DNA of 64,000 nucleotides from Cupriavidus taiwanensis (lineage in GTDB: Bacteria; Pseudomonadota; Gammaproteobacteria; Burkholderiales; Burkholderiaceae), in NCBI RefSeq assembly GCF_900250075.1, contig NZ_LT977071.1, positions 2,623,901 to 2,687,900 of the forward strand, given 5' to 3'. Shown one piece after another: positions 25,956 to 36,314 of the stretch (the first letter of the stretch is position 1; each line of letters starts with the position of its first letter). Below the pieces are notes generated by a model, which worked only from the letters and a program-made list of their open reading frames with translations, was not told the origin of the DNA and searched no databases. Both the position numbers and the translations under genes were made by a program.

Positions 25956-28100
25956 TTAAGCCGCGCTATGCGGTGCAATGTTGTACAGGTGGAAATCACC
26001 GGTCGGCGTGGTGACCCGGCCCGTGGGGGTGAGCCGGACCGCCTGTTCCTGGACGGCGCCCGCCTGCGCCGCCATGGTCTGGCGCAGGGTTGCGCCGGCG
26101 CTGAGGTCCAGCTCGATGCTGCTGAACAGCAGCGGTGCCGCGCCGTCGATGGTGGCGATGGCCACCGGCAGCATGCCGACGCGCAACGGCTGCATCAACA
26201 GCGCGGCGGCCCAGCTGTACGCCGCGGACGGACTGCCCCCGTGACGCCCGAGGATCTCGGCAAGACGTGTCAGAGGCGGCGTCTCGGTCTCGCGCAGGGC
26301 TCCCATCTCGAGCTGGAGCCTGCTGCCGAACAGGAAGGTTTCCAGTGCACCGGTGTTGCCTTGCGCGCTCCAGTTGAAACGCAATCCGACCGACATGCCG
26401 TAGGCGGCGCCGGGCCGCGACGCCTTGACGAAGGTGGCGATGGCGGTGTCGTGGACGACGAGGTTGGGCAGATGCACCGCCACCTCGACCACGTCGCCCA
26501 GCGCCAGGCCGGGCATCGCTTCGCCCAGGTAGAGCGCGCCGTTCGGTGACAGGTCCGCGGTCAGTCCCAGACAGGTCTTGCCATCGACGGACAGGGTAGC
26601 CGGAACGCGCAGCGGAAAGCGGTATTCCGCGCGGCGGTTGCGCGAGTGCCTGTATGCGTATGCGCCCACCGCGATGGCCGAGCCCAGCGACATCAGCGTC
26701 CAGAACAGCGTCACCAGGCCGGCACCGAGCGGGATCCCGCCCGTGTAGATGCGGTACAGGCCGACCGGTATGCTCGCGGCGGCCACGGCACAGAGCACCA
26801 GCAGCGGCGACAGCCATAGCCACATCTTGCCGGTCTGAGACATCTGCTTGTCGGTCACGACAAACGGGATATTCTTGCGGAACAGCCCGACACTGGTCGA
26901 CATGAACGCAAAGAACCGCGCCATGGCGTACTGCTCGCTCAGGAACAGCGAGTTGTAGCCGCGCCCGAGTTCCAGGTGCACCAGGATCGAAAGCAGGTAA
27001 TACAGGCAGAACAGCAGCAGGAAATTGTCCAGCGGCGAGATGATCGGCAGCACACCGGTCAGGAACACCACGGGTGGCGTCAGGAAAAAGATCAGCTTCT
27101 GCCAGCCTTCGAAGAAGAACAGTGCCGAGGCCAGGTAATTCAGGCGCTGCCCGAGGGTGAGCCCGCGGCTGAACAGGATGTTCTCGCGCCGGAACACCTG
27201 CATCGCCCCCATGCCCCAGCGCATGCGCTGTTTCAGGTAGGTGTCGATGCTATGCGGCGCCAGCCCGAACGCCAGCGACTCGGCGTGGTAGACGGACTGG
27301 TAGCCGAGCTTGTGCAAGCGGATCGCGGTGTGCACGTCCTCGGTCACCGTTTCCGTCGCGAAGCCGCCGATCCGCGACACCGCGGTGCGCCGGATCACGG
27401 CACAGCTGCCGCAGAAGAACGCGGCATTGAGCGCGTCCTTGCCGCGCTGGATCACCTTGAAGAACAGCGCCTGCTCATCCCACACCCGCTTCTTGCCCAG
27501 GCGGTGGTTGAACGAATCGATGTTGAAGAAGTCCTGCGGCGTCTGCACGAAGGCGACCCGCTCGTCGCGGAAATAACCCAGGGTCTTGACCAGGAAATCC
27601 TTGCGCGGCGCGTGATCGGCATCGAAGATCGCAATGAAGTCGCCAGTGCTGTGCCGCAGCGCATGGTTCAGGTTGCCGGCCTTGGCGTGCGCGTTATCGC
27701 CGCGCGCGAGATAGCGGCAACCCAGTTCCTGCGCCAGCGCGCGCATCGATTCGCGGCGGCCGTCGTCGAGCAGCCAGGTGACATGCGGATAATCCATGCG
27801 CATCACCGCCAGCAGCGTGCGGCGGATCAGTTCGACCGACTCGTTATAGGTCGGCACGAAAACATCGACACTGAGGCCCGGCTCGGGCGGCGGCGCTTGC
27901 CGCACCGACAGCCGGTACGTCATCAGCACGAACAGCAGGCCGCTGATATAGCCGTAGACTTCCGCCGCATAGAGCGGGAAGGAAAACAGCGGTGCCGCGA
28001 GGTTGATCGTGTCGACGCGCCAGGCCAGGTACGCCAATCCCACCAGCACGTACACCATCACAAGCACCCTGATCGACCGGGTGGGCTGTTCCGTGTTCAT
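25956..28100 (-). CDS. bcsA: Cellulose synthase catalytic subunit-like GT2 with PilZ domain
   Basis: Processive UDP-glucose beta-glycosyltransferase of 714 residues in the inner membrane. All synthase motifs are present: DDG (112-114), DAD (160-162), FFCGS (228-232), TED (253-255) and QRMRW (291-295), plus the gating-loop sequence FVVTDK (413-418). A PilZ domain follows with RxxxR at 490-494 and DLSPNG at 516-521, so activation by cyclic di-GMP is likely. The ATG at 28100 is preferred; GTG 28130 is possible. No bcsB, bcsC, bcsZ or bcsQ gene is adjacent; only a bcsS-like gene follows. Confidence 0.9.
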   Translation of the reverse strand: MNTEQPTRSIRVLVMVYVLVGLAYLAWRVDTINLAAPLFSFPLYAAEVYGYISGLLFVLMTYRLSVRQAPPPEPGLSVDVFVPTYNESVELIRRTLLAVMRMDYPHVTWLLDDGRRESMRALAQELGCRYLARGDNAHAKAGNLNHALRHSTGDFIAIFDADHAPRKDFLVKTLGYFRDERVAFVQTPQDFFNIDSFNHRLGKKRVWDEQALFFKVIQRGKDALNAAFFCGSCAVIRRTAVSRIGGFATETVTEDVHTAIRLHKLGYQSVYHAESLAFGLAPHSIDTYLKQRMRWGMGAMQVFRRENILFSRGLTLGQRLNYLASALFFFEGWQKLIFFLTPPVVFLTGVLPIISPLDNFLLLFCLYYLLSILVHLELGRGYNSLFLSEQYAMARFFAFMSTSVGLFRKNIPFVVTDKQMSQTGKMWLWLSPLLVLCAVAAASIPVGLYRIYTGGIPLGAGLVTLFWTLMSLGSAIAVGAYAYRHSRNRRAEYRFPLRVPATLSVDGKTCLGLTADLSPNGALYLGEAMPGLALGDVVEVAVHLPNLVVHDTAIATFVKASRPGAAYGMSVGLRFNWSAQGNTGALETFLFGSRLQLEMGALRETETPPLTRLAEILGRHGGSPSAAYSWAAALLMQPLRVGMLPVAIATIDGAAPLLFSSIELDLSAGATLRQTMAAQAGAVQEQAVRLTPTGRVTTPTGDFHLYNIAPHSAA

Positions 28101-28372
28101 ATTCTTGTTCTTTGCGCGCGTTGTTCTCACTGGTCACGATGACGGGCTGCCAGGAAGGCAAGGGAGCAAGCGGAGTCGAGCGATACCGAGGGCATTGGCG
28201 AGAGGCCGAAACACCACCCCGTTACAGCATAGAAGATTTGGCACATTCAGTAAGTCGTGCACAGATCTGAAAAACGCTAATCTCAGAATTCAGTGTCTTT
28301 GCGGGTTGCATGCTCAGGCAGCATCCATGTCTTGCCAGGCCACGCCGGGGTGGTCCACACGCCCGTTTAAAA

Positions 28373-28561
28373 TTCTTCGCACGTGCCCGGCTCAATCGCG
28401 AGCTTGCCGAGATCGCCGCGTCGCCGGAGGTGCGCGCGATCCTGGAGCCGGACGGCTCGCGCCCGCTGGCCGCGACGCCCGCGGAGTTCGGCGCGCGCAT
28501 GAAGCAGGACCTTGCGCAGTGGAAGCGCATCGCCGTGGAACGCAAGATCGTCGCGGAATAG
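28373..28561 (+). pseudogene. Remnant of a Bug/TctC receptor gene (C-terminus only)
   Basis: About 62 codons encode a stretch that aligns with the C-terminal end of Bug receptors elsewhere in the window: ARLNRELAEIAASPEV, then TPAEFGARMKQDLAQWKRI and a VAE end. No signal peptide, N-terminal lobe or start codon with a ribosome site precedes it in any frame. It is best read as a gene truncated by deletion next to the bcsA unit. Confidence 0.75.
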
Positions 28562-28602
28562 GCGCGGCCCGCCCACGCCCTGCACCACCGCGCTTACGGG
28601 GG

Positions 28603-28682
28603 TAGAATCTGCGCCTCGCACCGAAGAAGGCCGCCCGATCCGCATGCCGGCTGGATCGCGGGCCTTCTGCCGTTTCGGAGGA
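28603..28682 (+). promoter_or_regulatory. Hairpin leader of the ABC exporter gene
   Basis: A -10-like TAGAAT (28603-28608) is followed by a long imperfect hairpin. AGAAGGCC (28625-28632) pairs with GGCCTTCT (28661-28668), and CGATCC (28636-28641) with GGATCG (28653-28658). Outside it, CCGAA (28621-28625) can pair with TTCGG (28674-28678), which overlaps the ribosome site GGAGGA (28677-28682). This could limit translation, but no known RNA family is recognised. The -35 is poor. Confidence 0.45.
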
Positions 28683-28686
28683 CCCC

Positions 28687-30543
<1,857 letters not shown>

Positions 30544-30575
30544 CGCGGCGGGCGCTCGGCAGGCACGCAAAGCGG

Positions 30576-31382
30576 CTAGGCGGCCATGGCCCGGCGTTCG
30601 TCTTCATCGAGCACTGGCCCGTCCAGCGTCACGCGCGAGTGGTCGGTGCGGAATTTCCGGATGATCGGCTTCAGCTCTTCCTTGACGTGCGCTTCGCTGT
30701 AGCCGTTGAACAGGTGCCCGAGCAGGCCGCGGCGCAGGTCGGACGTGCCCATGATGTAGTCAGCGATCGGGAACGTCAGGTTCATGTTGTACTTCATCAT
30801 GATGCCCATGTTGTGATGGGCGGTGTGGTGGCGCCGGATCGTATTGATGAAGGGCATGTTGCGCACGAACCAGTTGTCGTGCACATGGCAGCAATAGTGG
30901 AAGGTCTCGTAGATCAGGTACTGCGCCACCATGGTGATGAAGACAAAGTAGCCGGCGTTGGCATTGAAGATCAGCGATGCCAGGTAGCCCAGGCCACCGC
31001 CGCCCACGCCGAGCGTTGCCAGCACGCGCCACGGGAAGAACACGATGCGGAATTCGCGCGTGGTGTCGATGGTGGGTTCCTGGTCGGTGAAGTACTGGTG
31101 GTGCTGGCGCGTGTGGCGCTCATAGATGGCGCGCAGCGCGAAGACGTCGACGCGGCGGTGCATGACATAGCTGTGCATGAACCATTCCACGAAGTTGCCC
31201 GCCAGGAATACCGGCAGGATCAGCGCCCACTCCCAGGTTACGTGGTGCAGCTGCTGGATGGCCCACCACAGCGCGCCGGTGCCGACGCCGTAAATCACGG
31301 CGATATGCAGCAGGCCGTTGTAGAGCGGGCTGATATCGGCCTTGTATTGCTCCCTGAACTTGCGTTGGCGTTCCGTCATCAT
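30576..31382 (-). CDS. Sterol desaturase / fatty acid hydroxylase family protein
   Basis: Membrane-bound di-iron oxygenase of 268 residues. The histidine boxes that hold the two irons are visible: HSYVMH near 70, HTRQHH near 90, HYCCHVH near 163 and HHTAHHN near 186. Four hydrophobic segments surround them. The substrate is unknown (a lipid is likely). A motif resembling the promoter motif of the neighbouring catabolic unit lies 29-40 bases upstream (31411-31422). Confidence 0.88.
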   Translation of the reverse strand: MMTERQRKFREQYKADISPLYNGLLHIAVIYGVGTGALWWAIQQLHHVTWEWALILPVFLAGNFVEWFMHSYVMHRRVDVFALRAIYERHTRQHHQYFTDQEPTIDTTREFRIVFFPWRVLATLGVGGGGLGYLASLIFNANAGYFVFITMVAQYLIYETFHYCCHVHDNWFVRNMPFINTIRRHHTAHHNMGIMMKYNMNLTFPIADYIMGTSDLRRGLLGHLFNGYSEAHVKEELKPIIRKFRTDHSRVTLDGPVLDEDERRAMAA

Positions 31383-31410
31383 GATTGCATCTCCGTAAAT
31401 CCGCGCCGCA

Positions 31411-31422
31411 CTAACATATCAG
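31411..31422 (-). promoter_or_regulatory. Possible GntR-type site before the desaturase gene
   Basis: On the minus strand ACTGATATGTTA overlaps this stretch and matches ACTAATATATTA, found at the MFS and hydrolase promoters, at 10 of 12 bases. Membership in that regulon is inference. Confidence 0.35.
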
Positions 31423-31446
31423 TTGGATATAAAAATGCGGCGACCC

Positions 31447-31472
31447 AAAAAATGCCCCTGGTGGCCAGGGGC
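31447..31472 (-). terminator. Rho-independent terminator of the MFS gene
   Basis: On the minus strand GCCCCTGG/CCAGGGGC (8-base stem, 3-base loop, 31454-31472) is followed by a T6 run (A6 at 31447-31452 on the plus strand). It lies just after the stop of the minus-strand MFS gene. Confidence 0.88.
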
Positions 31473-31510
31473 GCCAATGCAGGCGCGGCGGGACGCCGCG
31501 CGGCGAACCG

Positions 31511-32890
31511 TCAATGCGAGACTTCTTCCAGCGCCTTGCCGCGGGTTTCAACCCCAAGCAGCAGGACCACCGCCGCCGCCACCGCAAAGGACAAGGCGCC
31601 GAGCGTGAAGACACCGCCCTGCCCCGCCACCGGCAGCAGCACGCCGACCAGGTAGGGGCCCGCCAGCGAGCCGATGCGGCCGATCGACGAAGCAAAGCCG
31701 GACCCGGTCGCGCGCGAACGCGTGGGATACAACTCCGGCGTATAGGCATAGAGCACCGACCACATGCCGAACAGGAAGAACTGCATGCACAAACCCGCGG
31801 CGATCAACTGCTCCACCGGCAGCCGGTGCACCGCCGCCTGGCCATAGGCATATGCGGCCACGGCGCTGCCGATCAGCATCAGCGCGCAGGTCGGCTTGCG
31901 GCCCCACTTTTCCAGCAGCCATGCCGAGAAGATGAAACCGGGAATGCCGGCCAGCGAGATATAGACCGTGTAGAGCACGGACTTGGTCACGGCATAGCCG
32001 GCCTGCTGCAGCAGCGCACCGAGCCACGTGGTCAGGCCGTAGTAGCCGAGCAGCGCAAAGAACCAGACCGACCACAGCATGATGGTGCGGCGCGCATAGG
32101 GGCCGCTCCACAGCTCCATGAAGCGCGCCTTGCGGCTCGGCGCCTGCGCGCCGCCGAAGGTGGCGGACACCGCCGGCAGCGGACGGCCCGAGGCGCGTTC
32201 CACGCGCTGCTCGATGCCGGCCATCACCGTATCGGCCTCCGACTTGCGGCCCACGTCTTCCAGCCAGCGCGGCGACTCCGGCACCATGCGGCGCACCACG
32301 AACACGAACACCGCCGGCACCGCCAGCGCGATAAAGATGCCGCGCCAGCCGATCACCGGCAGCAGCAGGTAGGTCAGCGCGCCGGCCGCGATAAAGCCGA
32401 TCGGCCAGAAACCCTCCAGGATCGCGACATACTTGCCGCGGCTCTTCGCGGGCACGATTTCCGACACCATCGACAGGCCGATCGGAAACTCCATGCCCAT
32501 GCCGAACCCGAGCAGCACGCGATAGATCATCAGCGAGGTCACGCTGTCCGCCAGCCCGCACATCAGGCTGCCCACGCCCCAGAAGATCATGCTGACCTGG
32601 AACACCGGCTTGCGGCCGAAGCGATCAGCCAGCAGGCCGGCGATGGCCGCGCCCAAAAACATGCCGAGGAAGCTGGAACTGGCCAGCAGGCCGGCCTGCG
32701 CCGCGCTCAGGCCGAACTCCGCCTTGATCGAGCCCAGCACGAAGGTCATCAGGCCCAGATCCATCGAATCGAAAAACCACGCCGTGGCGATGATGCCGAA
32801 CAGCGAGCGCTGGTAGCCGGTCATCGGCAATCGTTCCAGCCGCGCCGCGATACCGGCCTCCAGCCTGAGGGCGCCTGCAGACATGTCCAT
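31511..32890 (-). CDS. MFS transporter (aromatic/organic acid:H+ symporter type)
   Basis: Twelve-helix major facilitator of 459 residues. Conserved loops are LLADRFGRKP between helices 2 and 3, the helix-4/5 segment GFGMGMEFPIGLSMVSEIVPAKSRG, and VPESPRWLEDVGRKSEA before the central loop. This pattern is typical of AAHS/SHS-type uptake carriers for organic or aromatic acids. The ATG at 32890 follows CAGGAGACA; an upstream TTG is less likely. It probably imports the substrate handled by the alcohol dehydrogenase and hydrolase encoded upstream. Confidence 0.9.
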   Translation of the reverse strand: MDMSAGALRLEAGIAARLERLPMTGYQRSLFGIIATAWFFDSMDLGLMTFVLGSIKAEFGLSAAQAGLLASSSFLGMFLGAAIAGLLADRFGRKPVFQVSMIFWGVGSLMCGLADSVTSLMIYRVLLGFGMGMEFPIGLSMVSEIVPAKSRGKYVAILEGFWPIGFIAAGALTYLLLPVIGWRGIFIALAVPAVFVFVVRRMVPESPRWLEDVGRKSEADTVMAGIEQRVERASGRPLPAVSATFGGAQAPSRKARFMELWSGPYARRTIMLWSVWFFALLGYYGLTTWLGALLQQAGYAVTKSVLYTVYISLAGIPGFIFSAWLLEKWGRKPTCALMLIGSAVAAYAYGQAAVHRLPVEQLIAAGLCMQFFLFGMWSVLYAYTPELYPTRSRATGSGFASSIGRIGSLAGPYLVGVLLPVAGQGGVFTLGALSFAVAAAVVLLLGVETRGKALEEVSH

Positions 32891-32936
32891 GGTTGTCTCC
32901 TGTGTCAATGAGACGCGCTCTGTGGTGGCGCGCTTT

Positions 32937-32969
32937 GTAATATATTAGTTGCACATTTCTGATGTGCAA
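32937..32969 (-). promoter_or_regulatory. Promoter and operators of the MFS gene
   Basis: On the minus strand TTGCAC (-35) and TAATAT (-10) are 16 bases apart. A perfect inverted repeat, TTGCACAT and ATGTGCAA (32949-32956, 32962-32969, 5-base spacer), spans the -35. The adjoining ACTAATATATTA includes the -10 and recurs at the hydrolase promoter. The GntR regulator nearby is the likely binder of the shared motif. Confidence 0.6.
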
Positions 32970-33048
32970 GTAATGGTTTACCGCCAGGGCCAGGCAGCCG
33001 CTGGCGGCACGAGCGAGGAAAGCGCCGGATAAATCCCCTGTCAGCGCA

Positions 33049-34323
33049 CTACGCCACGCGGCGCCGCTGCGCCGGAGCGTGCGTTTCAGCCGAGAGCGTG
33101 CCCGCCCACGCATTGCGGACGATGGCGGCATAGCGCGCGGGCACGTCGGGCACGGGGAAGGCCTTGGCCAGGCGCGTGACAGCCAGTGCATCGCGCACCA
33201 GCGCATCGATGTCGCCCTGCCCGATACCGCAAGCCTGGAGCGTTGTCGGCAAGCCAACGGCTGCCACCAGTTCGCGCGCCACGCCGGGCACGCGTGCCAC
33301 GGCGATATCCGGATCGCAGTCGGAGACGTCCAGCAGGCGGGCAATCGCCAGCAATTCCTCGCGGCGCACGTCGGCCAGCGCATCGAGCACGTACGGCAGC
33401 ATCACCGCGTTGGTGGTGCCATGCGACAGGTGCGTCAGGCCCGCGACCGCGTAGGCAATGCCATGCACGGCGTTGAGTCCCGCGCTGCCATATGACAGCG
33501 CCGCATAGACGCTGGCGTAGCTCATGCCGATGCGCGCTTCGCGGTCAGTGCCGTCCTGGTAGCTGCGCAACAGGTACCGGCCGCACAGGCGGATCGATTC
33601 GTGCGCGAACAGCATCGTCAGCGCATTGCGGCCGCTGTAGCCGGGGTCCGCTTCGCCGCCGCGGTCAAAGCTGGCGGAATCGAGCGTCAGGCAGGACTCG
33701 ATCGCATGGGTCAGCGCGTCGATGCCGGCATCCGCGGTAACCCGCGGCGGACAGGTGTAGGTGAATTCGGGGTCGACCAGCGCCACGGCCGGGCGCAGCC
33801 GGTTATCCATGACCGCCACCTTGGTCGCGTTGTCCGGATCGACCAGGATCGCTCCGGGTGTCGCCTCCGAGCCCGTGCCGGCCGTGGTCGGCATCGCGAC
33901 CAGCGGCAGGATCGGAGTGCCGGCGTCGATGCTGCCAAGGAAGGCGCGCACGGGCTTGCCGCCAGGCAGGGTCAGGCACAGCGCCTTGGCCAGGTCGATA
34001 TTGCTGCCGCCGCCCAGTGCGATGACATGGTCGAGCGGTGCGCCGCCGAGCCGCTCCCGCACGGCCGCCGTGGCCGCATCGCACAGCGTGGTGGTGGGAT
34101 CGGGCATGCCGCCGTCATAGACCAGCAGCTCGACGCCGTGCGCGCGGGCGCCGGCGACGAGTTCATCCACCCACGGTGTGCCACCGGTGAAGAACGTGTC
34201 CGTCACCAGCAGGCCACGGCGATAGCCGAGCCGGCGCAACAGCGCAGGCAGCTGCGTACGGCATCCAGCGCCCATGACCAGCCGCGCCGGCGCGCAGAAA
34301 TATACGAGGTCTTCCACTCTCAT
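33049..34323 (-). CDS. Iron-containing (class III) alcohol dehydrogenase
   Basis: 424-residue NAD(P)-dependent dehydrogenase. The cofactor loop is ALGGGSNIDLAKAL near 105, with MPTTAGTGSEATPGAIL near 145. Metal ligands fall in DAGIDALTHAIES (Asp, His) and in the downstream His motifs GLNAVHGIAYAVAGLTHLSHGTTNAVMLP. The ATG overlaps an otherwise empty leader after the hydrolase gene. In the family, both alcohol dehydrogenases and maleylacetate reductases occur; the substrate is open. Confidence 0.9.
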   Translation of the reverse strand: MRVEDLVYFCAPARLVMGAGCRTQLPALLRRLGYRRGLLVTDTFFTGGTPWVDELVAGARAHGVELLVYDGGMPDPTTTLCDAATAAVRERLGGAPLDHVIALGGGSNIDLAKALCLTLPGGKPVRAFLGSIDAGTPILPLVAMPTTAGTGSEATPGAILVDPDNATKVAVMDNRLRPAVALVDPEFTYTCPPRVTADAGIDALTHAIESCLTLDSASFDRGGEADPGYSGRNALTMLFAHESIRLCGRYLLRSYQDGTDREARIGMSYASVYAALSYGSAGLNAVHGIAYAVAGLTHLSHGTTNAVMLPYVLDALADVRREELLAIARLLDVSDCDPDIAVARVPGVARELVAAVGLPTTLQACGIGQGDIDALVRDALAVTRLAKAFPVPDVPARYAAIVRNAWAGTLSAETHAPAQRRRVA

Positions 34324-34359
34324 GCTGTCTCCATTGGGGGGATTTCGGCTGGTCGGGCG

Positions 34360-35085
34360 CTATGCCAGCTGCGCCGGCCAGCGTGCACGCAGATGGCGGG
34401 CGATCTCCCGCATGCGTTGCGTCAGCACGCCATGGCCGGCGCCCTGGAGCACGAGCAGTTCGGCGTCGGCAATGCCGTTGGCCAGCATCTCGCCGTGGGC
34501 GAGCGGACAATCGTCGTCTTCGCTGCCGTGGATGACCAGCGTCCGGCAATGTATCTGTGCCAGCGCGGCACGCTGGTCGGTGTGGCGGATCGACTGCCAG
34601 GTCCACGCCACGGTGCGATGGTCCGCTGCCTCGCGCAGCCCCAGCCGCCGTTCGCGCATGGCAATGGCTTCCAGCAATGCTTCGCTGGTCGCGGCATCGA
34701 ACCATTGCACCGCGTTCAGCCGCGGCGTGCCGGAAATCAGCAAAAGCTCTGCAGGCATCGGCTGTTTCGGGTTGTTGCGTGCACCGGCAAGATAAGCCAG
34801 CGCCACCGATACGCCCAGGCTCCATCCAGCCAGCACGAAGGGGCCCCGCACGAACTGGCAGAGCGTGCGGCGCAGCACTTCGGCACCGGCATCGAGCGAG
34901 CAAGCCTGTGCATCGGCCGGTGGCATCGCCTTGCCGCGCCCCGGCAGGTTGGGCAGGACGAAGGTACAGCGCTCGGCCAGCTGTTGCGCCAACGGCATCC
35001 ACGCGTCGCGCGTGCCCTGGATGCCATGCATGGCAACCACCGTCACAGGCCCCTGCCCTACGACCAGTACGTCATCGTCCACCAT
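34360..35085 (-). CDS. Alpha/beta-hydrolase
   Basis: 241-residue hydrolase. MHGIQGTRDAW gives the oxyanion strand, AGWSLGVSVAL the nucleophile elbow with Ser, and VIHGSEDDDCPL and GAGHGVL the acid and His. The ATG at 35085 has GGAGGTGG upstream; the open frame continues further upstream but crosses the promoter. It is the first gene of the minus-strand unit with the alcohol dehydrogenase and MFS transporter. The fold resembles BioH-type carboxylesterases, but biotin genes are absent, so an ester- or lactone-cleaving catabolic role is inferred. Confidence 0.88.
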   Translation of the reverse strand: MVDDDVLVVGQGPVTVVAMHGIQGTRDAWMPLAQQLAERCTFVLPNLPGRGKAMPPADAQACSLDAGAEVLRRTLCQFVRGPFVLAGWSLGVSVALAYLAGARNNPKQPMPAELLLISGTPRLNAVQWFDAATSEALLEAIAMRERRLGLREAADHRTVAWTWQSIRHTDQRAALAQIHCRTLVIHGSEDDDCPLAHGEMLANGIADAELLVLQGAGHGVLTQRMREIARHLRARWPAQLA

Positions 35086-35102
35086 GCCACCTCCGCACAC
35101 AT

Positions 35103-35114
35103 CTAATATATTAG
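35103..35114 (-). promoter_or_regulatory. Palindromic site at the hydrolase promoter
   Basis: CTAATATATTAG is a perfect 12-base palindrome. On the minus strand it lies just downstream of a promoter TTGCGC, 16 bases, TATTAT, so it covers the start point, as expected for a repressor site. ACTAATATATTA recurs exactly before the MFS gene. Confidence 0.6.
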
Positions 35115-35221
35115 TAGGATAATAGCAGAAAGCAGGGCATGCGCAAGCCTGCGGACACCTGTGTACAGAAGCTGCGTATGGCTCATATACAATGGGCTTC
35201 CGAGTTCCCAAACCCTTGGCC

Positions 35222-35935
35222 ATGAACGCAAAAACCGCTACCCGCCCGCGCGCCGCCGCTGCACCAGAGCCTGAAGAGACGGCCAGCCAGCGCGGCAAGC
35301 TGACCGACCTGGCCTACGAGCAGATCGAGGAAGCGATCGTGACGCTGCAGCTAGCGCCGGGCAGCTCGGTGTCCGAGCTGCAGCTGAGCGAAATGACCGG
35401 CATCGGGCGCACGCCCATTCGCGAAGCGATCCAGCGGCTGGCGCGCGAGCACCTGATCATGGTGCTGCCGCAGCGCGGCTTGCTGATCGCGCCGATCGAC
35501 GTCGGCAGGCAACTGCGCCTGCTCGAGACCCGCCGCGAGGTGGAACGCCTGATCTGCCGCAGCGCCGCGCGGCGCGCGACGCCCGAGCAGCGCGATCATT
35601 TCAAGCGGCTGGCCAGGGAGTTCGAACAGTCCTCACGCAACGGCGACGATGTCGCCTTCGTCCGCGCCGATCGTGAATTCAACGAACTTTGCCTGGTGGC
35701 GGCGCGCAATGAATTTGCCGAGGGCGCCATGCGGCTGATGCATGGCCTGTCGCGGCGGTTCTGGTATCTCCACTACAAGGAAGCCGCGGACCTGCCCACC
35801 ATGTCGAAGCTGCACGCCGCGGTGGCCTCGGCCATCGCGCGCGGCGAGGTCGATGGCGCCGGCACCGCGCTCGACGCGCTGCTGGACAATATCGAGGAGT
35901 TCACGCGGGCCACGGTGCTGGGGGACTATCGATAG
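35222..35935 (+). CDS. GntR-family regulator (FadR/FCD subfamily)
   Basis: 237-residue repressor. The winged HTH spans about 25-90 with APGSSVSELQLSEMTGIGRTPIREAIQRL. The helical FCD effector domain follows with ADREFNELCLVAARNEFA and the late metal-binding-type His (KLHAAVASAIARGEVDGA). ATG 35222 is taken; ATG 35192 is an in-frame alternative and neither has a clear ribosome site. It is divergent from the hydrolase/dehydrogenase/MFS unit and probably controls it through the TAATATATTA motif. Confidence 0.9.
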   Translation: MNAKTATRPRAAAAPEPEETASQRGKLTDLAYEQIEEAIVTLQLAPGSSVSELQLSEMTGIGRTPIREAIQRLAREHLIMVLPQRGLLIAPIDVGRQLRLLETRREVERLICRSAARRATPEQRDHFKRLAREFEQSSRNGDDVAFVRADREFNELCLVAARNEFAEGAMRLMHGLSRRFWYLHYKEAADLPTMSKLHAAVASAIARGEVDGAGTALDALLDNIEEFTRATVLGDYR

Positions 35936-35955
35936 GTCGCTCCCATCCGGCCAAC

Positions 35956-36282
35956 TCAAAAGAGCTGGCGCCGGCCATCATAGTCGAGGACGATCCGGTT
36001 CATCGCGCCCAGCAGCTCCCGTTCCCCGCCGCTAAGCGACTGCTCGATCGAGCGCATATAGCCCAGCAACTGCGCCTGGGCGGCATTGGCCACATCGGTG
36101 GTAATCCCCTCGTCGTCATGCAGGATCACATACGACCGCGCAAACCCGTAGACCAGGAAGTACGCGGCGGCGTGGTCCGGATCGGCGGACATCAGGGCCA
36201 GCGATTGCTCCTTGACCTTGAGGAATGCGTCCGTCCCCGGCACGCTGCTGGCAAACTGCTCTGTAACCGTCTTGAAGTCCAT
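35956..36282 (-). CDS. Hypothetical protein (108 aa)
   Basis: Unrecognised soluble protein, mostly helical by composition (DAFLKVKEQSLALMSADPDHAAAYFLVYGFARSYVILHDDEG and then AAQAQLLGYMRSIEQSL). CTGAGAGA precedes the ATG. It shares its orientation with the XRE regulator, 32 bases downstream of that gene's stop, so the two may be co-transcribed. Confidence 0.7.
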   Translation of the reverse strand: MDFKTVTEQFASSVPGTDAFLKVKEQSLALMSADPDHAAAYFLVYGFARSYVILHDDEGITTDVANAAQAQLLGYMRSIEQSLSGGERELLGAMNRIVLDYDGRRQLF

Positions 36283-36314
36283 GGATAGTCTCTCAGGGGA
36301 AAAAAACGAACCGC

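Noticed and set aside
28003..28605. Plus-strand frame spanning the bcsA leader as a gene of about 200 codons
   Set aside because: It crosses the bcsA start in antisense and has unprotein-like composition; only the Bug-like stretch in another frame (28373-28561) is recognisable.
34360..35085. Alpha/beta-hydrolase as BioH of biotin synthesis
   Set aside because: The fold is similar, but no bio genes are near and the promoter motif ties it to the catabolic dehydrogenase/MFS unit.
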